From Streptomyces griseoruber (GTDB lineage Bacteria > Actinomycetota > Actinomycetes > Streptomycetales > Streptomycetaceae), in assembly GCF_001514205.1 (NCBI RefSeq), contig NZ_KQ948781.1:176609-240608 (forward strand): DNA of 64,000 nt, read 5' to 3'. Shown piece by piece: positions 1 through 7,614 of this stretch. Under the pieces are notes generated by a model. It saw nothing but the letters and a program-made list of their open reading frames with translations, was not told the DNA's origin and did no database searches. How positions within the stretch are numbered: the first letter of the stretch is position 1; each line of letters begins with the position of its first letter. The position numbers and the translations under genes were made by a program.

Positions 1-835
1 TCTCGTGGTCGCCGATGACGTCGGCGATCTGCTGGATGCCCTCCTGGAACAGCTGCTCGCGGCGTTGCAGCACCGCGAGCACCGGCAGCTTGGTCCACAG
101 CTCGTTGCCACGCCGGACCACGTCCGTCAGGTGCTCCTTGAGCGACGGGTCACGCTCCAGGTGCCGCTTGACGATCTCGCTGCCGACGGTCAGATGCCGG
201 ATCTCGTCGATGCCCGCTCCGCGCTCCACGCTCGCCGCCGCCGGGTCGACGATCTTCCACTTGTGCTCGCTGAGTTCACCGGTGGGCGCCAGTACCCCCT
301 CGACCAGGATGGTCAGCACCGCGACTCCGGAGACGAAGGCGTGCGGCCCGTTCATCACCGTCAGGCCGAACTCCTCGAGCGGGTCCAGGACGTTGCGCTG
401 GTGCTCGCCCGCGTACTCCTCGATGACCTCGTCTAGTTCCGCCTCGGGGACACCGACCTCCACCATGTGCGCGCGGAACGCCTGGGCATGCCGTGCCTCG
501 TCGATGAGCTGAGTGGCGTAGAACTCCATGGACTTCACGTCGGGAGCGTTCTGCACCAGGGAGGTGATGGCGCGGGCGGCCTTGTCCTCGGCGATGGAGC
601 GGAAGGAGAACTCGAAGAGGAGCGCGTCACGCAGCGGGCCGGGCTTGAGCATGTAGTCGGGCGTCACGGCATCCGGGCGGTGGCCGTTGACCAGCCCGGT
701 GAGCGTGCCCTGGGCGACGTTGGTGATCCAGTAGTCCAGGTCGCACTGCTCGGGGCTGAGCCTGAGTTCCCGGGCCCCTTCCAGCACGTTGGGAGCCAGG
801 TCCCAGTCCGCCTCGGGTGCGAGGTTCGTCGTCAT
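1..835 (-). CDS. Non-heme diiron oxygenase, VlmB-like (partial, C-terminus off the left edge)
   Basis: At least 278 residues are present and the stop lies outside the window. Two ExxH iron-binding motifs are visible, EARH (within QLIDEARHAQ) and EIRH (within GIDEIRHL). Additional helix carboxylates are in SIAEDKAAR and ILVEGVLAP, as expected of a ferritin-like four-helix diiron oxygenase. ATG 835 is preceded by a GAGGA ribosome site. It is the last visible gene of the leftward operon and follows VlmA-like and VlmO-like genes. In valanimycin biosynthesis VlmB, a diiron enzyme, oxidises an N-N single bond by four electrons to the azoxy group. I infer the same role here from metal motifs plus neighbours. 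An AurF-type N-oxygenase, which also has paired ExxH motifs, is the main alternative. Confidence 0.72.
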   Translation of the reverse strand, partial: MTTNLAPEADWDLAPNVLEGARELRLSPEQCDLDYWITNVAQGTLTGLVNGHRPDAVTPDYMLKPGPLRDALLFEFSFRSIAEDKAARAITSLVQNAPDVKSMEFYATQLIDEARHAQAFRAHMVEVGVPEAELDEVIEEYAGEHQRNVLDPLEEFGLTVMNGPHAFVSGVAVLTILVEGVLAPTGELSEHKWKIVDPAAASVERGAGIDEIRHLTVGSEIVKRHLERDPSLKEHLTDVVRRGNELWTKLPVLAVLQRREQLFQEGIQQIADVIGDHE

Positions 836-859
836 CTCGTGGTCCTCAAGGTCGTCGTA

Positions 860-1837
860 TCAGATTGCGTTGGTGATGCGGAAGAGTTGCCAGAGGGAAG
901 ACGGCCGGGGTCCGCCTCCGAAGGCCACGTACTCGGGTTCGATCACCTGCGGCGCCCATTTGAGCTTGAACGCCTGCTGGGACCGGGCCGGGTAGACGAA
1001 TGTGCCCCGCTCGGCGATCAGCCGCACCATGCGGCTGAGTGCCGGGCTGGCGTTGGCGGGCTCGTCGCCCAGCCCGGCGAACGGGGTCAGTCCCAGGTGG
1101 AGCCACTCGGCTCCTTCCTCGGTGAACGTCTGCAGGGCGGCGAAATTGATCAGCTCGATCGTGCCGACCGATGCCTGCGGGGTCCGCCGGGTCAGGTCGT
1201 ACAGCCAGCCGGGTCGGCTGCCGTACGCGGGCGAGTAGGAGACGTAGCCGATCACGGCCCCGTCCCGCTCGGCCACGAACAGCCGCCGGTGCGGGGTGCC
1301 CCGGCCGGTGCGTTCGCCCACCAGGAAGGTCATCCGCTTGACGTGCCAGCCCTTGTCGCGCAGCCATCGGCGGTCGATCTCGTCCAGTTCGGGCGGCGGG
1401 TCGGCGGCCGGCACCTCGCGGACCGACACCTTCTCCCGTCTCGCCCGGGCCATGTTCTGCCGGATCTTGGCCAGAGCCTTGCCCTTCAGCGAGAAGCGTG
1501 TCAGGTCCACGCTGTACGAGCTGCCCAGCTGATTGACCGTCCAGTCGCGTCCGGCGAACACGTCCAGGTCCGCAGCCCGGACCTGGACCGCCACCAGCCG
1601 CTGCCGGCCGCCGACCACCTTCTCCTGGAACTCCGCCAGGAGCGCGCCGCGGTGCTCGGTGGGCGCGAACGGCCCGCCGAAGACGAACACCGTCGAGCCG
1701 CGCCGCCGATAGGAGATGACACCCGGCACGGACACGGAGGTGAAGTGCTCCACGCCGTCGTTGTAGGCGAGGAACCCGCTGGGGTGGTCGGCGTACGTGG
1801 TGATGCTCTCGAGCGCGCCCGGCTGCGCGGCCGTCAT
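860..1837 (-). CDS. Aminoacyl-tRNA-dependent transferase, DUF2156/LPG-synthase-like (VlmA-like)
   Basis: The 325-residue protein looks like the soluble C-terminal transferase domain of lysylphosphatidylglycerol synthases (DUF2156, double GNAT fold). Early FVFGGPF and SYSVDL stretches are followed by the basic KALAKIRQNMARARRE helix, then IGYVSYSP and an ELINFAALQTF segment, and a C-terminal FKLKWAPQVIEPEYVAF. No membrane segments are present, unlike full LPG synthases. VlmA of valanimycin belongs to this fold and moves serine from seryl-tRNA to a hydroxylamine oxygen. The ATG overlaps the upstream VlmO-like gene by ATGA, so the two are translationally coupled. The amino acid used cannot be read from sequence. 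No seryl-tRNA synthetase (VlmL) is in the window. The function is inferred from family and gene neighbours. Confidence 0.7.
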   Translation of the reverse strand: MTAAQPGALESITTYADHPSGFLAYNDGVEHFTSVSVPGVISYRRRGSTVFVFGGPFAPTEHRGALLAEFQEKVVGGRQRLVAVQVRAADLDVFAGRDWTVNQLGSSYSVDLTRFSLKGKALAKIRQNMARARREKVSVREVPAADPPPELDEIDRRWLRDKGWHVKRMTFLVGERTGRGTPHRRLFVAERDGAVIGYVSYSPAYGSRPGWLYDLTRRTPQASVGTIELINFAALQTFTEEGAEWLHLGLTPFAGLGDEPANASPALSRMVRLIAERGTFVYPARSQQAFKLKWAPQVIEPEYVAFGGGPRPSSLWQLFRITNAI

Positions 1838-2289
1838 ACGGGCTGCACCTGCGCCTGCTGTGCGGCGTGGAAGGCCTTCTGGCGGCCGGTCTCGAAGTGC
1901 TCGAACGGCTCGGCGATCGGCTTGGCGTAGTTGCCCAGCAGGCCGCGGTCGCCGAACAGGTGCAGGGGGATGACCAGCAGGGCCCACTCCGGGCCCACCA
2001 GCCAGGCCCACAGCAGGATCACCGTGCCGGCGGACAGCCAGGTGTGCATGATGTTGTACAGGATGTGGAACACCGGGTGGATCCGCCCGTCCCTGGACAG
2101 GGTGTACGCGATCAGGCCCGGGATGTAGCCGATGATGTCGATGTAGGCGAACAGCAGGATCGCCGGTCCCCAGCGCACCTCGTCCAAGTGCCACACAAAG
2201 GCGACGGCGGCCACGGCGAAGACGCCGAGGTATTCGGCCCGCGTGGTGCGGTAGTTCTGCGGGTGCCCGAAGGCTTGCTCCGCGCTCAT
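1834..2289 (-). CDS. Small polytopic membrane protein, candidate N-N bond-forming enzyme (VlmO-like)
   Basis: This is a 151-residue protein with about four hydrophobic segments: residues 20-35, 40-60, 80-98 and 100-112. Several His/Asp residues lie near them, including HPVFHILYNIMH and HLFGDRG, which could bind metal. GGAAGG precedes ATG 2289. It sits between the thioester reductase and the VlmA-like gene, which it overlaps. In valanimycin the membrane protein VlmO rearranges the O-seryl hydroxylamine ester into a hydrazine. Size, topology and position between VlmA- and VlmB-like genes support the same assignment, but no alignment was possible here. An unrelated membrane helper protein is the alternative. 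Confidence 0.6.
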   Translation of the reverse strand: MSAEQAFGHPQNYRTTRAEYLGVFAVAAVAFVWHLDEVRWGPAILLFAYIDIIGYIPGLIAYTLSRDGRIHPVFHILYNIMHTWLSAGTVILLWAWLVGPEWALLVIPLHLFGDRGLLGNYAKPIAEPFEHFETGRQKAFHAAQQAQVQPV

Positions 2290-2313
2290 GGTTTCCTTCC
2301 CACACCTGAGCGG

Positions 2314-3360
2314 TCAGGCCGCGGCGTAGACCTTGTACCGGTTCTGGATCATGTGGCGGATGGAGGCCCGCCATGCGTTCTCGCTGGCCTTGGCGTCCGC
2401 CGCGGACTCGCAGCCGGGGATCTCGGTCAGCGAACTGGGGATCGGGTGCTCGTGGAAGAGCACGGCGGTCATGTCCAGCAGCCGGTCGAGCCGCGTCTTG
2501 GCCCAGTCGGGTACCACGTCGAAGAAGGCGGGGCGCACCAGGCGTTCCACGATGTCGGGGGAGAGGACGCGCAGAGGGTTGACCGTGATGCCCTGGGCGG
2601 CCGCCTCTTCGATGATCACTTCGGTCAGGCGGGCGGAGGTCAGGGCGTGGGCCCCGCTGCTGATCCAGTACTCTCCGTCCCGCACGTCCTGGTCCAGCAG
2701 CGTCACGACGGCCCGGGCCACCAGGTCCTGGGGGACGAAGTCGACGTAGCCCGTGGGGTCGCTGGGCACGAAGGGCAGCCGGTTGCGCAGGACGTTGTGG
2801 GCGAAGGTGTGCAGTCCCTGCGTTTCGGAGATCTCGCCGGTGACGGAGTCGCCGATGATGATCGACGGGCGTACGATCACGGCCTGGGCGCCGCTGTCCC
2901 GGACGATCTTCTCGCCGGCGACCTTGGAGGTCACGTACAGCGAGGGACTGCTGCCGGCCCGGCCGCTCTGGTCTCCGCCTGCCGCCCTGATCTCCTCCGC
3001 GCGAGCGACGTAGGCCGTGCTGACGTGGATGAGCGGCGCGTCGGCGTCGACGGCGAACTGCGCCATTCCGCGGGCGCCCTGCACGTTGAGGGTTTCCATC
3101 TCCTCCGCGGTGCTGCTGAACTTCACCATGCCCGCGGCGTGGATCACGACGTCCACCTCGGCGCAGAGCTCGCGGTAGGTCGCGCCGTCCAGGCCCAGCA
3201 GGGGCTGCGAGACGTCTGCGTGCACCACCCGGTCGCAGCCGGAGGGCAGTTTTCGATGGGCCAGGGCGATCACGCGGTGGTGCCGCAACTGCGGTATGAG
3301 CGCGGTGCCGAGCACTCCGGAGCCGCCGGTGAGCAGGACGGTCTTGTGCGACGTTGCCAT
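2314..3360 (-). CDS. NAD(P)H-dependent thioester reductase (SDR-e, fatty acyl reductase type)
   Basis: The 348-residue protein has an N-terminal Rossmann motif GGSGVLG (residues 12-18), a DVVIHAAG strand, and an active-site YVTSKVAGE (Tyr-x3-Lys). Its C-terminal half resembles the thioester reductase/male-sterility domain of carrier-bound chain-release enzymes. It probably reduces an acyl-CoA or acyl-ACP to an aldehyde, the substrate for the aminotransferase encoded just upstream. The ATG has a GGAAAG ribosome site. The pair reductase plus aminotransferase is a standard route from a fatty acyl chain to a primary amine, which the azoxy genes downstream would need. Extended-SDR sugar epimerases are a less likely alternative. 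Confidence 0.72.
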   Translation of the reverse strand: MATSHKTVLLTGGSGVLGTALIPQLRHHRVIALAHRKLPSGCDRVVHADVSQPLLGLDGATYRELCAEVDVVIHAAGMVKFSSTAEEMETLNVQGARGMAQFAVDADAPLIHVSTAYVARAEEIRAAGGDQSGRAGSSPSLYVTSKVAGEKIVRDSGAQAVIVRPSIIIGDSVTGEISETQGLHTFAHNVLRNRLPFVPSDPTGYVDFVPQDLVARAVVTLLDQDVRDGEYWISSGAHALTSARLTEVIIEEAAAQGITVNPLRVLSPDIVERLVRPAFFDVVPDWAKTRLDRLLDMTAVLFHEHPIPSSLTEIPGCESAADAKASENAWRASIRHMIQNRYKVYAAA

Positions 3361-3403
3361 GTCGTGGTCTTTCCAAGGCGTCGGGTTGGCTGGGTGAACG
3401 GTC

Positions 3404-4663
3404 TCAGAACTTCTTCGCCATGGCCGCCAGCGCCCCGTCCACCGCTTCCAGCAGCTGGGTCTCCTCGTCGGGGGCGATGACGGCGGGCGGGGTGATGCGC
3501 ACGACCGGGTGCGCGTTGAGCGAGTGGTTGACCACCACGTGACGGTCGACCAGCTCCAGCAGCAGTTCCCCGGCCTGGCTGGCGTCGACGAGTTCGATGC
3601 CGATGAGCAGGCCGGCGCCGCGCACCTCGCGGACCAGTTGCGGGGCCCGGTCGGCAGCTATGGCGCGCAGGCCTTCCAGCAGCCGAGCGCCCGTCTCGGC
3701 GGCCCGGTCGACCAGTTGCTCGTCGCGGATCACCTCGATGGTGGCGCGTGCCGCGGCCATCGCGATCGGCGCCCCGGAGTAGGTGGACGTGTGCAGGAAG
3801 GGATCGGCGTCGAAGGGCGCGAACGCCTCCGGGGTGGCCAGTGCTGCGGCCACCGGAACCACGCCCCCGGACAGGGCCTTCCCGATCAGCAGGACGTCCG
3901 GCCGCACCTCGGCGAGATCGCAGCCCCACCAGGCGCCCAGCCGTCCCAGTCCGGTCATCACCTCGTCGACCACCAGGAAGGCGCTGTGCTTGCGGCACAG
4001 GGCCGCCACTTCCTTGAGGTAGCCGGGCGGCGGCATGATCACACCGGCCTCGCTCTGTACCGGTTCGAGCACGACGCAGGAGTCCCCGTCGCCGCTTGCG
4101 AGGGCTGCGGCCAGCGCCGCGGTGTCACCGAAGGGAACGTGGTGCACGTCGGGCAGCAGCGGCCGGAACGGATCCTGGTAGAACGACTTCGCCGTCAGTG
4201 ACAGGGCTCCGACGGTCTTGCCGTGATAGCCGTTCTCCATCGAGATCAGCCGGCGCTTCCCGTGGGCCCTGGCCAGTTTGATGGCCGTCTCCGTGGCCTC
4301 GGTACCGGATCCGGAGAAGTGGACCCGTTCGAGCCCGGCCGGTGCGACGGAAGTCAGCGCCTGGGCGGCGAGTCCGACGACGGGGTCGAGGAAAAGACGG
4401 GTGGAAAGGGCCTGCCTTTCCGCCTGCTGTTGTACCGCCGCAACGATGTGCGGGTGCCCGGCTCCGGTGAAGAAGACTCCGTAGCCGCCGCAATTGAGGA
4501 ATTCCTGGCCATCGGTGGTGGTGACCCGGGCGCCGGACGCGGACTGCTCGACAAGGCTGCCGAACATAGCGGCCAGTTGACTGCGCCCTTTGCTCAGGTG
4601 CGCACGGTGCAGGGCGATCGCATCGTCGGTGGAAATGCCGTCGGCTATCACGGATGTATTCAT
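3404..4663 (-). CDS. PLP-dependent class III aminotransferase
   Basis: The 419-residue protein is full length for the family. Features include GTEATETAIKLAR (cofactor phosphate binding), VLEPVQSEAGV, FLVVDEVMTGLGR (PLP-ring Asp) and LLIGKALSGG (Schiff-base Lys). It resembles acetylornithine and omega-amine transaminases and probably aminates the aldehyde made by the adjacent reductase. ATG 4663 was chosen. A GGAG lies 12 nt upstream, a long spacing, and TTG 4714 would add 17 residues, so the start is uncertain. It lies second in the operon. The amino donor cannot be told from sequence. Confidence 0.85.
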   Translation of the reverse strand: MNTSVIADGISTDDAIALHRAHLSKGRSQLAAMFGSLVEQSASGARVTTTDGQEFLNCGGYGVFFTGAGHPHIVAAVQQQAERQALSTRLFLDPVVGLAAQALTSVAPAGLERVHFSGSGTEATETAIKLARAHGKRRLISMENGYHGKTVGALSLTAKSFYQDPFRPLLPDVHHVPFGDTAALAAALASGDGDSCVVLEPVQSEAGVIMPPPGYLKEVAALCRKHSAFLVVDEVMTGLGRLGAWWGCDLAEVRPDVLLIGKALSGGVVPVAAALATPEAFAPFDADPFLHTSTYSGAPIAMAAARATIEVIRDEQLVDRAAETGARLLEGLRAIAADRAPQLVREVRGAGLLIGIELVDASQAGELLLELVDRHVVVNHSLNAHPVVRITPPAVIAPDEETQLLEAVDGALAAMAKKF

Positions 4664-4718
4664 TCTGGCACTTGTCTCCAGGAAGGTGGATCGTTTTTCG
4701 CGACACACTGACAAAGCC

Positions 4719-5198
4719 TCATGCTCGTTCCATCACCGCTTTGAACCTGGCCAGCGTGGCGCGCATGCCCTCCTGGTTGACCGCGGTGCGGCGCTTGGGC
4801 GGGGTGCCCGTGAAGACCAGGCCGAGGAGCTTGGCCGCCGGGGCGCTGCGACCGGTTCGCAGGTCCTCCCAATACTCCGTCACCAGGCAGCCGGAGTCCT
4901 GCTCTTCGAAGCGGTATCCCCACAGCGCGACCGGCATCCCGAACGTACTCACCGTGAAGGCGAAGTCGCGTGCGTGCTCGGCGCGTACGACGGTGCACGA
5001 GGTGAACCAGAACCACACGCGCTTGCGATTCCATCCGATGAACCGCGTTCCCGGCTCGAACCGTTGGCTCCGGGACCAGACACCCACACACTCGGGACTC
5101 CACTCACCCATGCGTCGGACGTTGCTCACCGCACGGTAGGCGGACTCCGCGGAAGCCGTGACGAGAATACTCTCCTCGACTCTCGCTGGGTGATTCAT
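4719..5198 (-). CDS. SRPBCC/START-fold small-molecule binding protein
   Basis: The 159-residue protein has the SRPBCC pattern: an N-terminal EESILVTASAESAYRAVSN, a central MGEWSPEC, FVGW/FWFTSCTV strands, and a long C-terminal helix. This polyketide cyclase/dehydrase/lipid-transport superfamily binds hydrophobic ligands, and many members are not enzymes. ATG 5198 is preceded by GGAGA; an ATG at 5252 would add 18 residues but lacks a clear ribosome site. It is the first gene of the leftward operon. No cyclisation is expected for a linear azoxy product, so a chaperone or intermediate-binding role is possible. The exact role is unknown. Confidence 0.75.
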   Translation of the reverse strand: MNHPARVEESILVTASAESAYRAVSNVRRMGEWSPECVGVWSRSQRFEPGTRFIGWNRKRVWFWFTSCTVVRAEHARDFAFTVSTFGMPVALWGYRFEEQDSGCLVTEYWEDLRTGRSAPAAKLLGLVFTGTPPKRRTAVNQEGMRATLARFKAVMERA

Positions 5199-5391
5199 CA
5201 ATTCTCCAAACGCATACGGAAGATGCCGTTCCGGTATTGCTTCAGGATTCAACCAGCTTTATCACCGAGAGATGCCCATCAAACGCCGCAAGCGTGAGGC
5301 CGGCCAGGCGGGGAGAGTCGACTGCGACGCGTGAATTGTTGACCCGGATTGCGAGGTACGAGCGGTCTCTGCGGTCGAGATCACGATCTTA

Positions 5392-5419
5392 ACCGTAGCA
5401 AGGCTGCTTGAACAGTCAA
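5392..5419 (-). promoter_or_regulatory. Predicted promoter of the azoxy operon
   Basis: Reading leftward, TTGACT (5419-5414) is separated by 16 nt from TACGGT (5397-5392). It sits 195 nt upstream of the START-fold gene, in an AT-richer stretch between converging operon parts. The rest of 5199-5616 has no gene that I can support. Confidence 0.5.
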
Positions 5420-5424
5420 GAAGC
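5403..5424. promoter_or_regulatory. Inverted repeat overlapping the -35 box
   Basis: Arms GCTGCTTGA and TCAAGAAGC pair with one mismatch around the spacer ACAG. The repeat covers the predicted TTGACT box, so a bound protein would compete with RNA polymerase. No regulator can be assigned. Confidence 0.4.
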
Positions 5425-5435
5425 AATATGCGGGC

Positions 5436-5451
5436 CTAGGAGAACCCTTAA
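5436..5451 (-). promoter_or_regulatory. Candidate PAS-LuxR binding site, copy 1
   Basis: On the minus strand the 16-mer TTAAGGGTTCTCCTAG matches 12/16 positions of a second site at 9268-9283, and 11/16 of the CTVGGGAWWTCCCBAG consensus known for PimM-type PAS-LuxR activators. Its centre lies 27 bp upstream of the centre of the predicted -35 box, a usual place for an activator site. Confidence 0.45.
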
Positions 5452-5616
5452 ACCCTTTTGGGGAAGTCATGCAGGCACGGGTGCGAAATTAATCGGCCAA
5501 GTGCGGCCGACAATGACCTGAAAGCGCCTGCGCAGGCGTGCCGGTACCACCAGGAGTGGTTCGATGAGCACAGGACCCGCACCCGGCCCTGTGGCAGGTG
5601 CTGCGTGCTTGCGTGG

Positions 5617-7509
5617 CTATTCGGCCCACCGCACGGAGGCCTCCACCGGACAGCGCGTGACCCGGTGGAGTGGTGTGGTCGTGGCCCGTCCCGTGCGCAG
5701 GACCGCCAGAATCTCGTTGTCCCCGTCGGGGCCGAGTCCGGCGGGGCGGCCGAACTCGCCCCGCAGCGGATGGGCCGCGTATCCGGCCTCGGTCAGGGTG
5801 AGCCAGATGTGCATCAGCGTGGCTCCCGCTTCCACACGGTCGGCGACAGTCCGGCGCGGACCGCGCAGGACGAGCACGGCTCCGCAGTTGCGCAGCCTCC
5901 GTGCCCGTCCGCTCGCCGCCGCCGAGCCCAGCGGGCGGGCCAGCGCGCGCGGTACCGCCTCGCTCGTCAGGGCTCGGGCGAGAGCCCCGGTCGCACCCGA
6001 GCGGTCGAGCAGGTCGCTCGGGTCTCCGAAGGAACGGCGGCCCTTCTCGCTCCGCGCGCGTTCGCGCAGCCAGGCCCGGAGTTCGGCGTCCCGCGCCGGA
6101 TCGGCGGCCATGGCCGAGTCGAGCTCCGTCCGGGCGAGCCGGGCGAGGGCGGTGGGCCCGCTGACCGTGTCCAGGGTGAGGTTCCGCTGGGCGCACAGCA
6201 GCTCGATCCGCTTCGCCGTGGCCTGGTCGACAGGGGTGCGCAGCAGGTCCTCCCGATGGGTGGCGCGCAGGCCGAGCGCTCCCTGCCGGGGGAGGACATC
6301 GTCGCGGAGGCGGTCGCAGTGGAACCGGCCGATGGATTCGTGCGCCTCGCCCTGGTCGGCCGGCCGGGCTTCCCACTCGCCGTGGGCCAGGTAGGTCATG
6401 GAACCCAGCGCGCAGCCGAGACTCTCCGCCCAGCCCAGCGGGTCCCGGTCGGCGGCGGGCCAGCGCTCCGGGTCGGGTGCCAGCCGGACGGTGCGTTCGT
6501 CGAGGAGCTCGAACCGCCAAGGCTGTGCGTTGTAGGCGGAAGGGGCCAGCCGGGCGCCGCCGAGCACCGTGGCAAGCCGCTCGGGCAGCGGGCGCAGGGG
6601 CTGCGGCGCGGCCGCCTCCGGGCGCGGAGGTCGCCGGGCCGCGGCGCGTATCGCCCGACGGGTTCTGACGAGCTCCACCGGCATCCGCGCCCGGTGCATC
6701 AGGGCGGCCGGGCGGGACATGACCGCGGCGTGCACGTCCATCGTGACGACGTGCCGTGTCCTGCGGTTCATCAGCAGGTCCACGACCGTCCTGGTGGCCA
6801 GTGTGGCGAGGCCGAGGACGCAGTAGCCGATCTGCGGCCAGGTGCCCCCGTTGGCGAACCGGTCGGCCTGGATGGGCAGGAAGTCGCTGGGGACATGGGT
6901 TCTACCGGTCCACCGCATCGATTCCCAGAGGCGGTTCTCGCGGTGGGCCTCGGCGCTCGCCCTGCCGTAGAACGGCACCGGATTGCGCCGGTAGTCGAAG
7001 ACGTACAGGGTCGGCTTCCCGCCGAAGTCCATGCCCGCCAGGACGGGGATGCCGCGCCGGGCCGCCCGCTCATGCAGCTGGTACTTGACCCAGGCCGACA
7101 TCGTCGGGTCGATTCCGTCGAAGACGACGTGGGCGCCGTCGAGCGCCTCGTCGAGGTTTTCCAGAGTCAGCCCCTGGGGGTAGACGGTCACGTCGGCCGA
7201 GGGGTTGAGGGCGCGCACGCGGTCGGCGATCGCCTCGGGCTTGGAGCGGCCCACGTCGGCCTGTACGCAGGCCTGCCGGTTCAGGTTGGAGACGTCGAAG
7301 CGGTCGGGATCGGCGAGCCGGAAGCGCAGTACGCCGAGCCGGGTCAGTGGCTCGACCACCCCGCCACCGCCGCCGCACCCCGCGATCAGCACAGTCGCGG
7401 CGCGTATCGCCGCCTGCTCCCGTTCGCTGATGATGTCGGCGTTGCGGCTCACGGCCTCGGCCCCGGCCGCCACCGTGTCGATGTCCGCCCGGTGGGTGTC
7501 AGTGTCCAT
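5617..7509 (-). CDS. ThiF/E1-like adenylation domain fused to nitroreductase-like domain
   Basis: The 630-residue protein has two parts. Residues 25-280 carry an E1/ThiF nucleotide-binding fold: a glycine-rich loop GCGGGGGVVEPL, then LADPDRFDVSNLNRQ, the Asp-Asn-Arg signature of this superfamily. Residues 300-630 resemble an FMN nitroreductase fold: LAPSAYNAQPWRFE near the start and a late GYAAHPLRGEFGRP. This architecture occurs in uncharacterised actinobacterial proteins (Rv1355c type). E1-like domains adenylate a C-terminal carboxylate or move sulfur; nitroreductase-like domains carry out flavin redox chemistry. No substrate can be assigned. It is transcribed leftward after the PAS-LuxR gene, separated from it by 105 nt. 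It may act in the azoxy pathway or be a neighbour carried along. Confidence 0.75.
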   Translation of the reverse strand: MDTDTHRADIDTVAAGAEAVSRNADIISEREQAAIRAATVLIAGCGGGGGVVEPLTRLGVLRFRLADPDRFDVSNLNRQACVQADVGRSKPEAIADRVRALNPSADVTVYPQGLTLENLDEALDGAHVVFDGIDPTMSAWVKYQLHERAARRGIPVLAGMDFGGKPTLYVFDYRRNPVPFYGRASAEAHRENRLWESMRWTGRTHVPSDFLPIQADRFANGGTWPQIGYCVLGLATLATRTVVDLLMNRRTRHVVTMDVHAAVMSRPAALMHRARMPVELVRTRRAIRAAARRPPRPEAAAPQPLRPLPERLATVLGGARLAPSAYNAQPWRFELLDERTVRLAPDPERWPAADRDPLGWAESLGCALGSMTYLAHGEWEARPADQGEAHESIGRFHCDRLRDDVLPRQGALGLRATHREDLLRTPVDQATAKRIELLCAQRNLTLDTVSGPTALARLARTELDSAMAADPARDAELRAWLRERARSEKGRRSFGDPSDLLDRSGATGALARALTSEAVPRALARPLGSAAASGRARRLRNCGAVLVLRGPRRTVADRVEAGATLMHIWLTLTEAGYAAHPLRGEFGRPAGLGPDGDNEILAVLRTGRATTTPLHRVTRCPVEASVRWAE

Positions 7510-7614
7510 GACCGGCTCCGTTCGCTCGGCGCTCGCCTCGGGCCCACTCCGCGACGGCGGCGGCGTGCGGCCTCGCGCCTCGGTGGTGGGAGGTGGGTCG
7601 GGGGTGTGTCCGGC

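Noticed and set aside
467..1930. Plus-strand 487-codon frame opposite the diiron and transferase genes
   Set aside because: It runs antisense across two motif-bearing genes and lacks any recognisable feature.
1867..3480. Plus-strand 537-codon frame opposite the reductase and VlmO-like genes
   Set aside because: No domain, no ribosome site, and it covers several real minus-strand genes with their own starts and overlaps.
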